Shown here in pieces: positions 1 to 4,430 of a DNA stretch of 5,117 nt. The stretch lies in NCBI GenBank assembly GCA_009782665.1, contig WRIP01000110.1:1-5117 (forward strand), written 5' to 3'. Source of the stretch: Oscillospiraceae bacterium (lineage in GTDB: Bacteria > Bacillota > Clostridia > Oscillospirales > Ruminococcaceae). Under the pieces are notes generated by a model. That model was not told the origin of the DNA, did not search any database, and saw only the letters and a list, made by a program, of their open reading frames with translations. Position 1 is the stretch's first letter. Each line of letters opens with the position of its first letter. Made by a program: the position numbers and the translations under genes.

Positions 1-349
1 GGAATATGAGGTCGGCTTGGGACTTTGTTGTTATCAAGCCGTGAAGCAAAGCTCCAGCGATGGCATATCGGAACACACGAATAGCCATATCTCCACTGCC
101 ATTCTGTTCTACCTCAAAAGAATACATCCTACCATTTATTTTCGGATAGAAATCTGCAACGATAGTAGTGTATCGGTCTATAACACTCTCTTTATCAAGC
201 CATTCAATAGTTGCATCTAGTGGGATACTCTCCCCAAACAGTCCGTTTATGAAGCGAATTGTCAGTTCATTACTTTTCATCAACGTATTTTTTATAATCT
301 TATCGTAGCTTAATTGATGTGCTTGTAGATCACGATCACCAGTAGTCAA
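1..349 (-). CDS. Rpn/PD-(D/E)XK nuclease-family protein, N-terminal part (runs off left edge)
   Basis: The minus strand is open for 116 codons from a TTG at 349-347 to the window edge. No ATG lies upstream: an in-frame TAG sits at 370-368, and the TTG is preceded by GAGAGG (361-356) with 6 bases between, so TTG is the likely start. The product begins MTTGDRDLQ. It contains VADFYPKINGRMYSFEVEQ (residues 64-82) followed by DMAIRVFRY (87-95). This pattern, an Asp before a strand, then E-x-[EQK], then an [MV]-x-IR-x-F-x-Y helix, matches what I recall of the Rpn / PD-(D/E)XK nuclease-family 'transposase' proteins of gut Clostridia. Those act on DNA and are linked to recombination or phage defence. 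D66, E79 and E81 would be the metal-site residues. The last position is Glu where I recall Gln or Lys, so activity is uncertain. The C-terminal part is outside the window, so intactness cannot be judged. Confidence 0.72.
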   Translation of the reverse strand, partial: MTTGDRDLQAHQLSYDKIIKNTLMKSNELTIRFINGLFGESIPLDATIEWLDKESVIDRYTTIVADFYPKINGRMYSFEVEQNGSGDMAIRVFRYAIAGALLHGLITTKSQADLIF

Positions 350-370
350 AATGTACCTCTCATATTTCTA

Positions 371-399
371 ATTTTAGATATTTGCACTGCTAAAGTCAA
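371..399 (-). promoter_or_regulatory. Sigma-A type promoter of the nuclease-like gene
   Basis: On the minus strand TTGACT (399-394) is separated by exactly 17 bases from TAAAAT (376-371). Transcription would start near 364, giving a leader of about 15 bases that just includes the GAGAGG ribosome binding site and the TTG start. This suggests the gene is expressed independently of the ThiF/repressor genes upstream of it. Confidence 0.68.
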
Positions 400-440
400 A
401 TCAATGTTAAAGAATATATACCATCTTCATTTTATCCAGT

Positions 441-470
441 AGGAAACGATTCACAGGTACCTGGTTTCCT
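441..470. repeat. Inverted repeat with an inner perfect palindrome
   Basis: AGGAAAC (441-447) and GTTTCCT (464-470) form a perfect 7-bp inverted repeat. Inside the 16-base loop is the perfect 10-base palindrome CAGGTACCTG (454-463). No T-run follows on either strand, so it is not a standard intrinsic terminator. It lies about 70 bases upstream of the nuclease-like gene's promoter and could be a protein-binding site, but nothing shows what binds it. Confidence 0.4.
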
Positions 471-696
471 TATCCCTACACTCTAAATTTATGACACCTA
501 GTATGTTGGTATATAGTAAATTCCGACTTGTTTGCTTTTCAAGTTTTAGTTTTTTAGGTTTTTATTCCTCTTCCGCTATCCTATTTCTTTTTCAGTTCGT
601 ATTTCCATCATTTTTACACTAATCTCTCCAGTTTTAAACTTTGGAGTTCACTTTGGGAATTTACGCGTATTTAATACACTAGGAGTACCTATTTCC

Positions 697-1380
697 TTAA
701 ATGCTAAAGATGAAATAATCCTGATGTAAAAGGTCAATATTTAGTACCTTTCTACTGAGTATTTCTCCCCTATTTATGAGCAACTTTATTGTCTCAGCCA
801 CTTGTATATTTGCTACAACAGCTGGTGTAAAACTAGGATTACCAAGATTGGCTTCGATTCCCTGCTCTATTTCTGAAGGATATATCTTATCGAAGGTTCT
901 GTCTCCTGGCAGAATGACCGTTACCTGCCCAAACCATCCACCGATTGCTCCGTGTACTAGAGGAATGGATAGTTGCTCGCATGTATCCTGTAAGACTCGT
1001 CTTGTAGCTATAGAATCCAGTGCATCAACTATAACATCATGATCAGCTAAGAGATGTTTAACATTACTACTATCTAACCTAATTTCAATCGCATCAAGCT
1101 CAATTGATGGATTGATACTGAACATACGTTTTTTTGCTGCAAGCGCTTTTGACGTACCAATAAGCGATATCTCACTGGTCAGCTGACGGTTCAGATTCGA
1201 TTCATCAAACCTGTCATCATCTATCGCCGTTATATGTCCGACACCTATTCTACCGAGAGATTCAATAACGTATCCTCCCAGTCCTCCACATCCGACCACA
1301 CACACGCGTTTTGTGTGAAGTAGCAGGTTTTCTTCAACCGTTAACGTCCCAATATTTCTTGTGTACCTTTGTTCTATCAT
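697..1380 (-). CDS. HesA/MoeB/ThiF-family E1-like adenylyltransferase
   Basis: A 227-residue Rossmann-fold protein of the E1-like family. Relatives use ATP to adenylate the C-terminal glycine of a small sulfur-carrier protein (MoaD, ThiS or similar) in the cytoplasm. Seen in the sequence: nucleotide loop GCGGLGG (30-36), the acidic end of beta-2 at IDDDRFD (53-59), the NLNRQ motif (62-66) with the ATP-contacting Arg65, Lys78 in GTSKALAAKKR, and Asp122 in VDALDS, the counterpart of the MoeB magnesium ligand. HGAIGGWFGQVTV (143-155) and FTPAVVANIQVAETIKLL (184-201) are typical of the MoeB/ThiF core rather than TcdA. The two CxxC zinc pairs of MoeB/ThiF are missing; only Cys27, Cys31 and Cys134 exist. 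The start is well supported: GAGG at 1390-1387 lies 6 bases before the ATG, and an in-frame stop lies just upstream. It follows the repressor gene on the same strand after 65 bases, so co-transcription is likely. The substrate is unknown. Confidence 0.9.
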   Translation of the reverse strand: MIEQRYTRNIGTLTVEENLLLHTKRVCVVGCGGLGGYVIESLGRIGVGHITAIDDDRFDESNLNRQLTSEISLIGTSKALAAKKRMFSINPSIELDAIEIRLDSSNVKHLLADHDVIVDALDSIATRRVLQDTCEQLSIPLVHGAIGGWFGQVTVILPGDRTFDKIYPSEIEQGIEANLGNPSFTPAVVANIQVAETIKLLINRGEILSRKVLNIDLLHQDYFIFSI

Positions 1381-1445
1381 CAGTTACCTCAGCTGCATTA
1401 GTCTCATTCGTTGCTTGATATCTACAATGTGAAAAACTTATAGAG

Positions 1446-2138
1446 TTATCCCAATACTCGACCTAGTACATATACAGAATCGTAACTCCCTATGCTTATT
1501 GGATCATAGTCAGGATTAAGTGAAACGAGTTCCCTTACCCCGAGTTTCTTTATATAAGCATCTCCATTTAGAGAGAATATCCCTATCTCTCCGATATCAA
1601 TCCAGGGTTGAGCTTTTACAAACACTATCTGCCCGTCTATGAAACGGGGAATCATGCTGTTTCCGGTTACTCGCACAGCATAGTCGGCCTCATCAGGAAC
1701 CATGTCATCAACAGCAAGTTCTTCATACGAGTCGTTATCAAGTAAATTTCCGCTAACTGCTGCTACCGAAACATCAAATAGTTTTATGTATCTAGATACG
1801 GTTCTTTCACTACGAGCATCACGGTCGGCAAAGAGATTATTGGACAACAACAACTCAATATACTCCTCCACCCTGTTACGTCCCAGTTCATTCAATCTCG
1901 TCAGATTCTCGTATCTGTTGCTGACACCACGGAAAACAAAGTGGATATCTTCGACGTCGTAGAGATCACAGAGCACTAGGAACTGCTCTACTGATGGTGA
2001 CGATATCCCAGTCTCCCAGTATGAAATCGCTCTGAAGGAAATAGGTTTATTTGTTTGTTCCGAGACATAGGCAGCAACAGTCGCCTGTGTTATTTTTTTC
2101 TGAGTTCGTAATCTTGCAAGGGTTTTTGGCAAATCCAT
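1446..2138 (-). CDS. XRE-family HTH / S24 (LexA-like) self-cleaving-type repressor
   Basis: A 230-residue DNA-binding repressor with two domains. Residues about 5-65 form an XRE helix-turn-helix (LARLRTQKKITQ at 8-18 and following, then AISYWETGISSP at 37-48). Residues about 115-230 form an S24 peptidase domain of the LexA/cI type. The catalytic Ser161 lies in VTGNSMIPRFIDGQ (157-170), with Lys197 in GDAYIKKLG. In this family DNA damage triggers self-cleavage in the linker and so derepression. Here the position that should be Ala-Gly reads Ala127-Val128. Start choice: a GTG at 2144 is possible, but AGGAGG (2152-2147) is only 2 bases from it and 8 bases from the ATG at 2138, so the ATG is preferred (first residues MDLPKT). 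The gene diverges from dinB across about 320 bases and heads the ThiF-like gene, which suggests it controls both directions. Confidence 0.9.
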   Translation of the reverse strand: MDLPKTLARLRTQKKITQATVAAYVSEQTNKPISFRAISYWETGISSPSVEQFLVLCDLYDVEDIHFVFRGVSNRYENLTRLNELGRNRVEEYIELLLSNNLFADRDARSERTVSRYIKLFDVSVAAVSGNLLDNDSYEELAVDDMVPDEADYAVRVTGNSMIPRFIDGQIVFVKAQPWIDIGEIGIFSLNGDAYIKKLGVRELVSLNPDYDPISIGSYDSVYVLGRVLG

Positions 2139-2180
2139 ACTCACATCCTCCTAACCGTTATTATTCACTATATACTAGTA

Positions 2181-2209
2181 ATTATACGATTTTTTTTACA
2201 TTATTTGGG
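2181..2209 (-). promoter_or_regulatory. Candidate promoter of the repressor gene
   Basis: On the minus strand a perfect TATAAT (2186-2181) lies 29 bases before the AGGAGG ribosome binding site of the repressor gene. The hexamer 17 bases further upstream (2209-2204, CCCAAA) is a poor -35, and the spacer contains a run of eight A. The weak -35 overlaps one arm of a possible TTGGGA/TCCCAA operator. Confidence 0.45.
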
Positions 2210-2231
2210 ATTCTACCTATTGACTTCCCAA
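2205..2231. promoter_or_regulatory. Possible operator at the repressor's own promoter
   Basis: TTGGGA (2205-2210) and TCCCAA (2226-2231) form an inverted repeat with a 15-base spacer. The arms resemble those of the dinB inverted repeat (CTGGGAA), and the GGGA-to-TCCC gap is 15 bases here against 16 there. The left arm overlaps the repressor's -35 region, as expected for autoregulation. Caution: the right arm is also the Trp codon region of the decayed repressor copy, so part of the likeness may be coincidence. Confidence 0.3.
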
Positions 2232-2340
2232 TAATTAAGAGTTACAATTCTGTTAGGCAATTCACGAGAGTCATCCAAGTCAGGTTTTTGAGTTCGTAAT
2301 CCTATAACTATTTTTGCTAAATCTGTGTTTGTATCCTTAC
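2213..2340 (-). pseudogene. Decayed second copy of the repressor 5' end (HTH remnant)
   Basis: Read on the minus strand, this stretch resembles the start of the intact repressor. The 13-mer TGAGTTCGTAATC occurs in both (2101-2113 and 2289-2301). By hand count about 52 of 81 bases match without gaps between 2101-2181 and 2289-2369, a constant offset of 188 that includes the upstream leader. In the frame matching the repressor it reads DLAKIVIGLRTQK against DLPKTLARLRTQK, later NYWEVN against SYWETG, then stops at TAG 2215-2213. About 8 residues of the HTH middle are missing, and the GTG and ATG start codons are both replaced by ACA. A degenerate AGGA remains at the former ribosome binding site. 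It is most likely a relic of a tandem paralogue that has lost its coding function. The sequence may still serve as regulatory DNA between the repressor and dinB. Confidence 0.55.
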
Positions 2341-2362
2341 TGACACAATTATACACCATATA

Positions 2363-2391
2363 TTGGAAAATACAAGAAATAATTTTATTTA
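2363..2391 (+). promoter_or_regulatory. Candidate dinB promoter
   Basis: TTGGAA (2363-2368) is followed after 17 bases by TATTTA (2386-2391). The -10 hexamer overlaps the first base pairs of the inverted repeat at 2390-2421, so a bound repressor would block RNA polymerase. Both hexamers are imperfect, and other AT-rich -10 candidates exist nearby (for example at 2420-2425), so the exact start is uncertain. Confidence 0.38.
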
Positions 2392-2421
2392 CTGGGAATA
2401 TTTTAGATCTGCTTCTCAGTA
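2390..2421. promoter_or_regulatory. Inverted repeat, candidate repressor operator for dinB
   Basis: TACTGGGAA (2390-2398) and TTCTCAGTA (2413-2421) are inverted copies with 8 of 9 positions matching, separated by 14 bases. The arm centres lie about 23 bases apart, roughly two helical turns, which suits a dimeric HTH repressor. It sits 36 bases upstream of the dinB start codon and overlaps the best candidate -10. The divergent S24 repressor is the obvious candidate to bind it. It does not match the Bacillus-type LexA box CGAAC-N4-GTTCG. Confidence 0.5.
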
Positions 2422-2435
2422 TTTAAGAAATAGCG

Positions 2436-2449
2436 TGCTGCTAGCGGCA
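2436..2449 (+). promoter_or_regulatory. Small hairpin covering the weak dinB ribosome binding site
   Basis: TGCTG (2436-2440) can pair with CGGCA (2445-2449), including one G-U pair, around a CTAG loop; as DNA this is a near-perfect 14-base palindrome. The only Shine-Dalgarno-like sequence before dinB, AGCGG at 2443-2447, lies partly inside this stem and is itself poor. The arrangement would lower dinB translation. It could also be a second protein-binding site. Confidence 0.38.
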
Positions 2450-2456
2450 AAATATT

Positions 2457-3722
2457 ATGAAAGAAGACAATGTTGTGGGTCGCCGTGTTGTTCTACATGC
2501 TGATATGAATAACTGTTATGCATCCATCGAGATGCTATATCATCCGAAACTGCGCGGACATCCAGTCGCCGTCGGAGGAAATGCCGAACAGCGCCACGGA
2601 ATAATATTGGCCAGAAATTATGAGGCAAGGCCCTACGGAGTTCGTGTCGGGCAGGCATTATGGGAAGCAAGGAAGCTCTGTCCCAATCTCATAATCGTTC
2701 CTCCGGATTATGAGAAGTACCTTCGCTTTTCCCGTTACTTCAAGGATATGCTGAGCGAATACTCCCCGCAGGTGGAGCCGTTTGGACTGGATGAGTCTTG
2801 GGTTGATGTCACAGGATGTTTGGCAGAACACTCCACAGGTGAGAATCTGGCAAACGAACTGCGTGAACGGGCTAAAACCGAACTCGGAATCACCATTTCG
2901 GTCGGTGTGAGCTATAACAAAATATTTGCAAAACTCGGTTCAGATATGAAGAAACCTGACGCAACGACGGTCATTAACGAAGATAACTACCGAAACGTAG
3001 TCTGGCCGCTCCCGGTAGAGGATCTGCTCGGTGTCGGCAGAGCTACCAAGGCAAAGCTCGTATCCTACGGTGTACGCACCATCGGAGATCTTGCACAGTG
3101 CGATACCATAACACTGAAGAGTTGGTTTCACAAATGGGGATTGTTTCTTCACACCTACGCAAACGGTTATGACTCTTCCCCCGTTGCGGAGACTGGTTCG
3201 GAAAACATGATCAAGTCAATCGGGAACAGCACCACCTGTCCACGGGATCTGCTGAACGATGAGGATGCTCACATAGTCTTTCAGAATCTTGCCGAAAGTG
3301 TCTCGGAACGGATGAGGGAGCAGGGGCTCATGGCAAAAACAGTACAGATTAGTTTGAGAACCAACGATCTCTTTTGGTTTGAACGGCAGATGCCACTGCC
3401 AAAACCATCGCATATTTCTACGGAGCTCTGTGATGTTGCGATGCAACTGCTGAGACAGAACTGGGATTGGAATAAGCCTTTGAGAAGTATCGGAATACGA
3501 GGTACCAACCTCACACCCATAATCGAGCAACGTCAGCTAAGTCTGTTTGAGGATGAACAGCGACGTGAGAAATTCGAGAATCTGGAGTTCACGATCGATG
3601 GAATTCGTCGTCGCTTCGGGCATTATTCCATCGACCGAGCAATGTTGTTGCTTGACTCAACACTCGGCAATATCAGCCCTGTATCGGATCATGTGATACA
3701 TCCAGTCGGATATATGAATTGA
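2457..3722 (+). CDS. dinB: DNA polymerase IV (Y-family translesion polymerase)
   Basis: A 421-residue Y-family DNA polymerase that copies past damaged bases and is error-prone on normal template. Palm and finger motifs are clear: VVLHADMNNCYASIE (11-25) with catalytic Asp16 and steric-gate Tyr21, GIILARNYEARPYGVRVGQA (48-67), and the second catalytic pair Asp112-Glu113 in GLDESWVDVTG. GVSYNKIFAKLGSDMKKPDA (150-169) and the helix-hairpin-helix LLGVGRATKAKL (190-201) follow. The little-finger domain spans roughly 245-350. QLSLF (360-364) near the C-terminus fits the consensus sliding-clamp-binding pentapeptide, so the polymerase should dock on the beta clamp. Length and motifs are complete and nothing is broken. 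The ATG at 2457 has only a weak Shine-Dalgarno sequence, within a hairpin. The gene diverges from an S24 repressor and is followed at 106 bases by a small gene on the same strand, probably co-transcribed. No terminator is visible between them. Confidence 0.95.
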   Translation: MKEDNVVGRRVVLHADMNNCYASIEMLYHPKLRGHPVAVGGNAEQRHGIILARNYEARPYGVRVGQALWEARKLCPNLIIVPPDYEKYLRFSRYFKDMLSEYSPQVEPFGLDESWVDVTGCLAEHSTGENLANELRERAKTELGITISVGVSYNKIFAKLGSDMKKPDATTVINEDNYRNVVWPLPVEDLLGVGRATKAKLVSYGVRTIGDLAQCDTITLKSWFHKWGLFLHTYANGYDSSPVAETGSENMIKSIGNSTTCPRDLLNDEDAHIVFQNLAESVSERMREQGLMAKTVQISLRTNDLFWFERQMPLPKPSHISTELCDVAMQLLRQNWDWNKPLRSIGIRGTNLTPIIEQRQLSLFEDEQRREKFENLEFTIDGIRRRFGHYSIDRAMLLLDSTLGNISPVSDHVIHPVGYMN

Positions 3723-3798
3723 GTGATAATGGTCAGTTCACACTCTGCAGGCAGTTTTTCTAACGGTCATTCTTCTGCTTGAAAAAAACTAAATGGAT

Positions 3799-3828
3799 GG
3801 AGGTATGGTTTTTAGACCATAGAGTAAA
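3799..3828 (+). promoter_or_regulatory. Split ribosome binding site with intervening hairpin
   Basis: A good GGAGG (3799-3803) lies 25 bases before the ATG of the 93-residue gene, too far for normal use. The 18 bases directly after it form a perfect hairpin: TATGGT (3804-3809), loop TTTTAG, ACCATA (3816-3821). When folded, only GAGTAAA (7 bases) separates GGAGG from the ATG, an ideal spacing. An in-frame TAG at 3820-3822 rules out a longer protein, so the start at 3829 is fixed unless an internal start is used. A five-codon ORF (ATG 3805 to TAG 3822) also lies in the hairpin, but only one base follows GGAGG before its ATG. Confidence 0.5.
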
Positions 3829-4110
3829 ATGAGAACCTTTGTCAACTATCTGGATTACATGGAAACTGATGATATATTCTATGTCGATGTAAACGAGGAT
3901 CGGTATAAGGATGGGCGTCTTATTCCCGTTTCAGTGGTATTGGATGACGGAAAGCGTTATACAATTGACCGAATCGTGGACATATCACCTCTTGTATCCA
4001 CAAAGGGTGGTGGACCCGGGATATGCTATACCATTCGGATTCGTGATACCCTACTCAAGATGTTCCTGGTGGATGAAGGCAAAACACAAAAATGGCTTAT
4101 GGAACGTTGA
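3829..4110 (+). CDS. Small conserved-type protein encoded beside DNA polymerase IV
   Basis: A 93-residue soluble protein without signal peptide or membrane segment. I recognise the pattern but have no functional name: a DGRLIPVSVVLDDGKRYTID stretch (28-47), then STKGGGPGICYTIRI (57-71) and a C-terminal FLVDEGKTQKWLME (79-92). This resembles short proteins commonly encoded next to Y-family polymerase genes in Bacillota, which carry a similar LDDG-x-x-Y-x-ID-R-x-x-D core, an STK-x-GG-x-G motif and a closing W-(F/L)-x-E. The predicted content is mostly beta strands, like a small barrel. Cys66 is the only cysteine. It follows dinB by 106 bases on the same strand, and its start may depend on a hairpin-bridged ribosome binding site. 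A role as accessory or regulator of the polymerase is inferred from position only. It differs from YolD as I recall that family, though a distant relation is possible. Confidence 0.8.
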   Translation: MRTFVNYLDYMETDDIFYVDVNEDRYKDGRLIPVSVVLDDGKRYTIDRIVDISPLVSTKGGGPGICYTIRIRDTLLKMFLVDEGKTQKWLMER

Positions 4111-4121
4111 AGACGTGAAGA

Positions 4122-4147
4122 CGCAGACAAATAATGATTAGTCTGCG
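4122..4147 (+). terminator. Hairpin behind the dinB-linked gene, terminator-like but without T-run
   Basis: CGCAGAC (4122-4128) and GTCTGCG (4141-4147) pair perfectly around a 12-base AT-rich loop that can add three further A-T pairs. The hairpin begins 12 bases after the stop codon of the 93-residue gene. No U-tract follows, so it is not a standard intrinsic terminator. It may protect the 3' end of the mRNA, or terminate weakly. Confidence 0.4.
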
Positions 4148-4323
4148 GATAACTATCAACAACCTCAATCATAGTTTCTATGCCGAAAAAGCTGGAAGCT
4201 CTTGGCATTCCCTGAGGTTCAGATAGTTTTGATGTTTGATCGTGGTAACAGAAATATGTGCATAAACAACTAGAGCAATGGTCTGTTAAGTAGTGCTTAT
4301 ACGTATTTTTTTGCACAAAATCA

Positions 4324-4332
4324 TGTTACAAT
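4324..4332 (+). promoter_or_regulatory. Candidate extended -10 promoter of the lipoprotein gene
   Basis: TGTTACAAT (4324-4332) combines the TG of an extended -10 element with TACAAT. No good -35 lies 16-18 bases upstream, only a T-rich stretch near 4304-4312. An alternative -10, CATAAT, is at 4339-4344. Either would give the lipoprotein a leader of roughly 80-100 bases that includes the A/T palindrome. Confidence 0.35.
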
Positions 4333-4362
4333 TTAGGGCATAATGAGTTTTCATTTACGGCT

Positions 4363-4390
4363 ACTAAGTAAAAAAATTTTTTCATTTAGT
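4363..4390. repeat. Near-perfect 28-base A/T palindrome
   Basis: The stretch is symmetric about AAAAAAATTTTTT (4370-4382), with outer arms ACTAA and TTTAGT. Only two of fourteen base-pair positions deviate, and one of those is a G-U pair in RNA. It lies 40 bases before the lipoprotein start codon, in its probable leader. It could be a bent-DNA or protein-binding site, a weak bidirectional terminator, or an RNA hairpin. Confidence 0.4.
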
Positions 4391-4430
4391 CAGTAGTTGA
4401 GAATTTGCGTTTTCAAGGAGGAAACAATCT

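Larger units (their letters stand above)
350..696. other. AT-rich intergenic region, 347 bases
   Basis: No convincing gene lies here. The region separates the end of the ThiF-like gene from the promoter of the nuclease-like gene. The middle (about 540-600) is strongly pyrimidine-rich on the plus strand. Short palindromes are present: an odd-centred one at 667-677 and an AGTTT/AAACT pair at 630-640. No hairpin followed by a T-run was found behind the ThiF-like gene on its coding strand, so its terminator is not evident. Confidence 0.6.
4111..4430. other. Intergenic region, 320 bases, no gene recognised
   Basis: No supported gene lies between the 93-residue protein and the lipoprotein. All plus frames are interrupted. 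The one longer minus-strand frame (4026-4316) overlaps the 93-residue gene, and no known family is recognisable in it. The region holds a strong hairpin just after the 93-residue gene (4122-4147), a weaker AACTAT/ATAGTT repeat (4151-4156 and 4171-4176), a candidate promoter near 4324-4332 and an A/T palindrome at 4363-4390. Confidence 0.6.

Noticed and set aside
17..220. Plus-strand ORF of 67 residues.
   Set aside because: It lies wholly antisense to the nuclease-like frame, which has family resemblance, promoter and ribosome binding site. The plus-strand ORF has none.
576..611. Minus-strand ORF of 11 codons reading MMEIRTEKEIG.
   Set aside because: It is very short, and the only purine-rich stretch is about 12 bases before the ATG. 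It resembles no known leader peptide.
491..622. Plus-strand ORF of about 43 codons encoding a hydrophobic, Phe/Ser-rich peptide (begins MTPSMLVYS).
   Set aside because: There is no ribosome binding site before the ATG, and the hydrophobicity follows simply from the T-rich strand. I found no other support for a gene.
2051..2299. Plus-strand ORF of 82 residues across the repressor start and control region.
   Set aside because: It is antisense to the repressor N-terminus and the relic copy. The peptide is low quality and lacks any family resemblance.
2101..2301. CGAAC within the repeated 13-mer, considered as half of a Bacillus-type LexA box.
   Set aside because: No matching GTTCG lies at the required spacing, and the copy at 2101 is inside repressor coding sequence, where the bases encode LRTQ.
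3748..3781. CAGGCAG/CTGCTTG hairpin between dinB and the 93-residue gene, considered as a terminator.
   Set aside because: The stem includes a G-U pair, has a 20-base loop and is followed by A rather than T on the coding strand, so termination is unlikely.
4026..4316. Minus-strand ORF of 96 residues over the end of the 93-residue gene and the following gap.
   Set aside because: It overlaps a better supported gene on the opposite strand, has irregular composition and shows no recognisable motif or good ribosome binding site.
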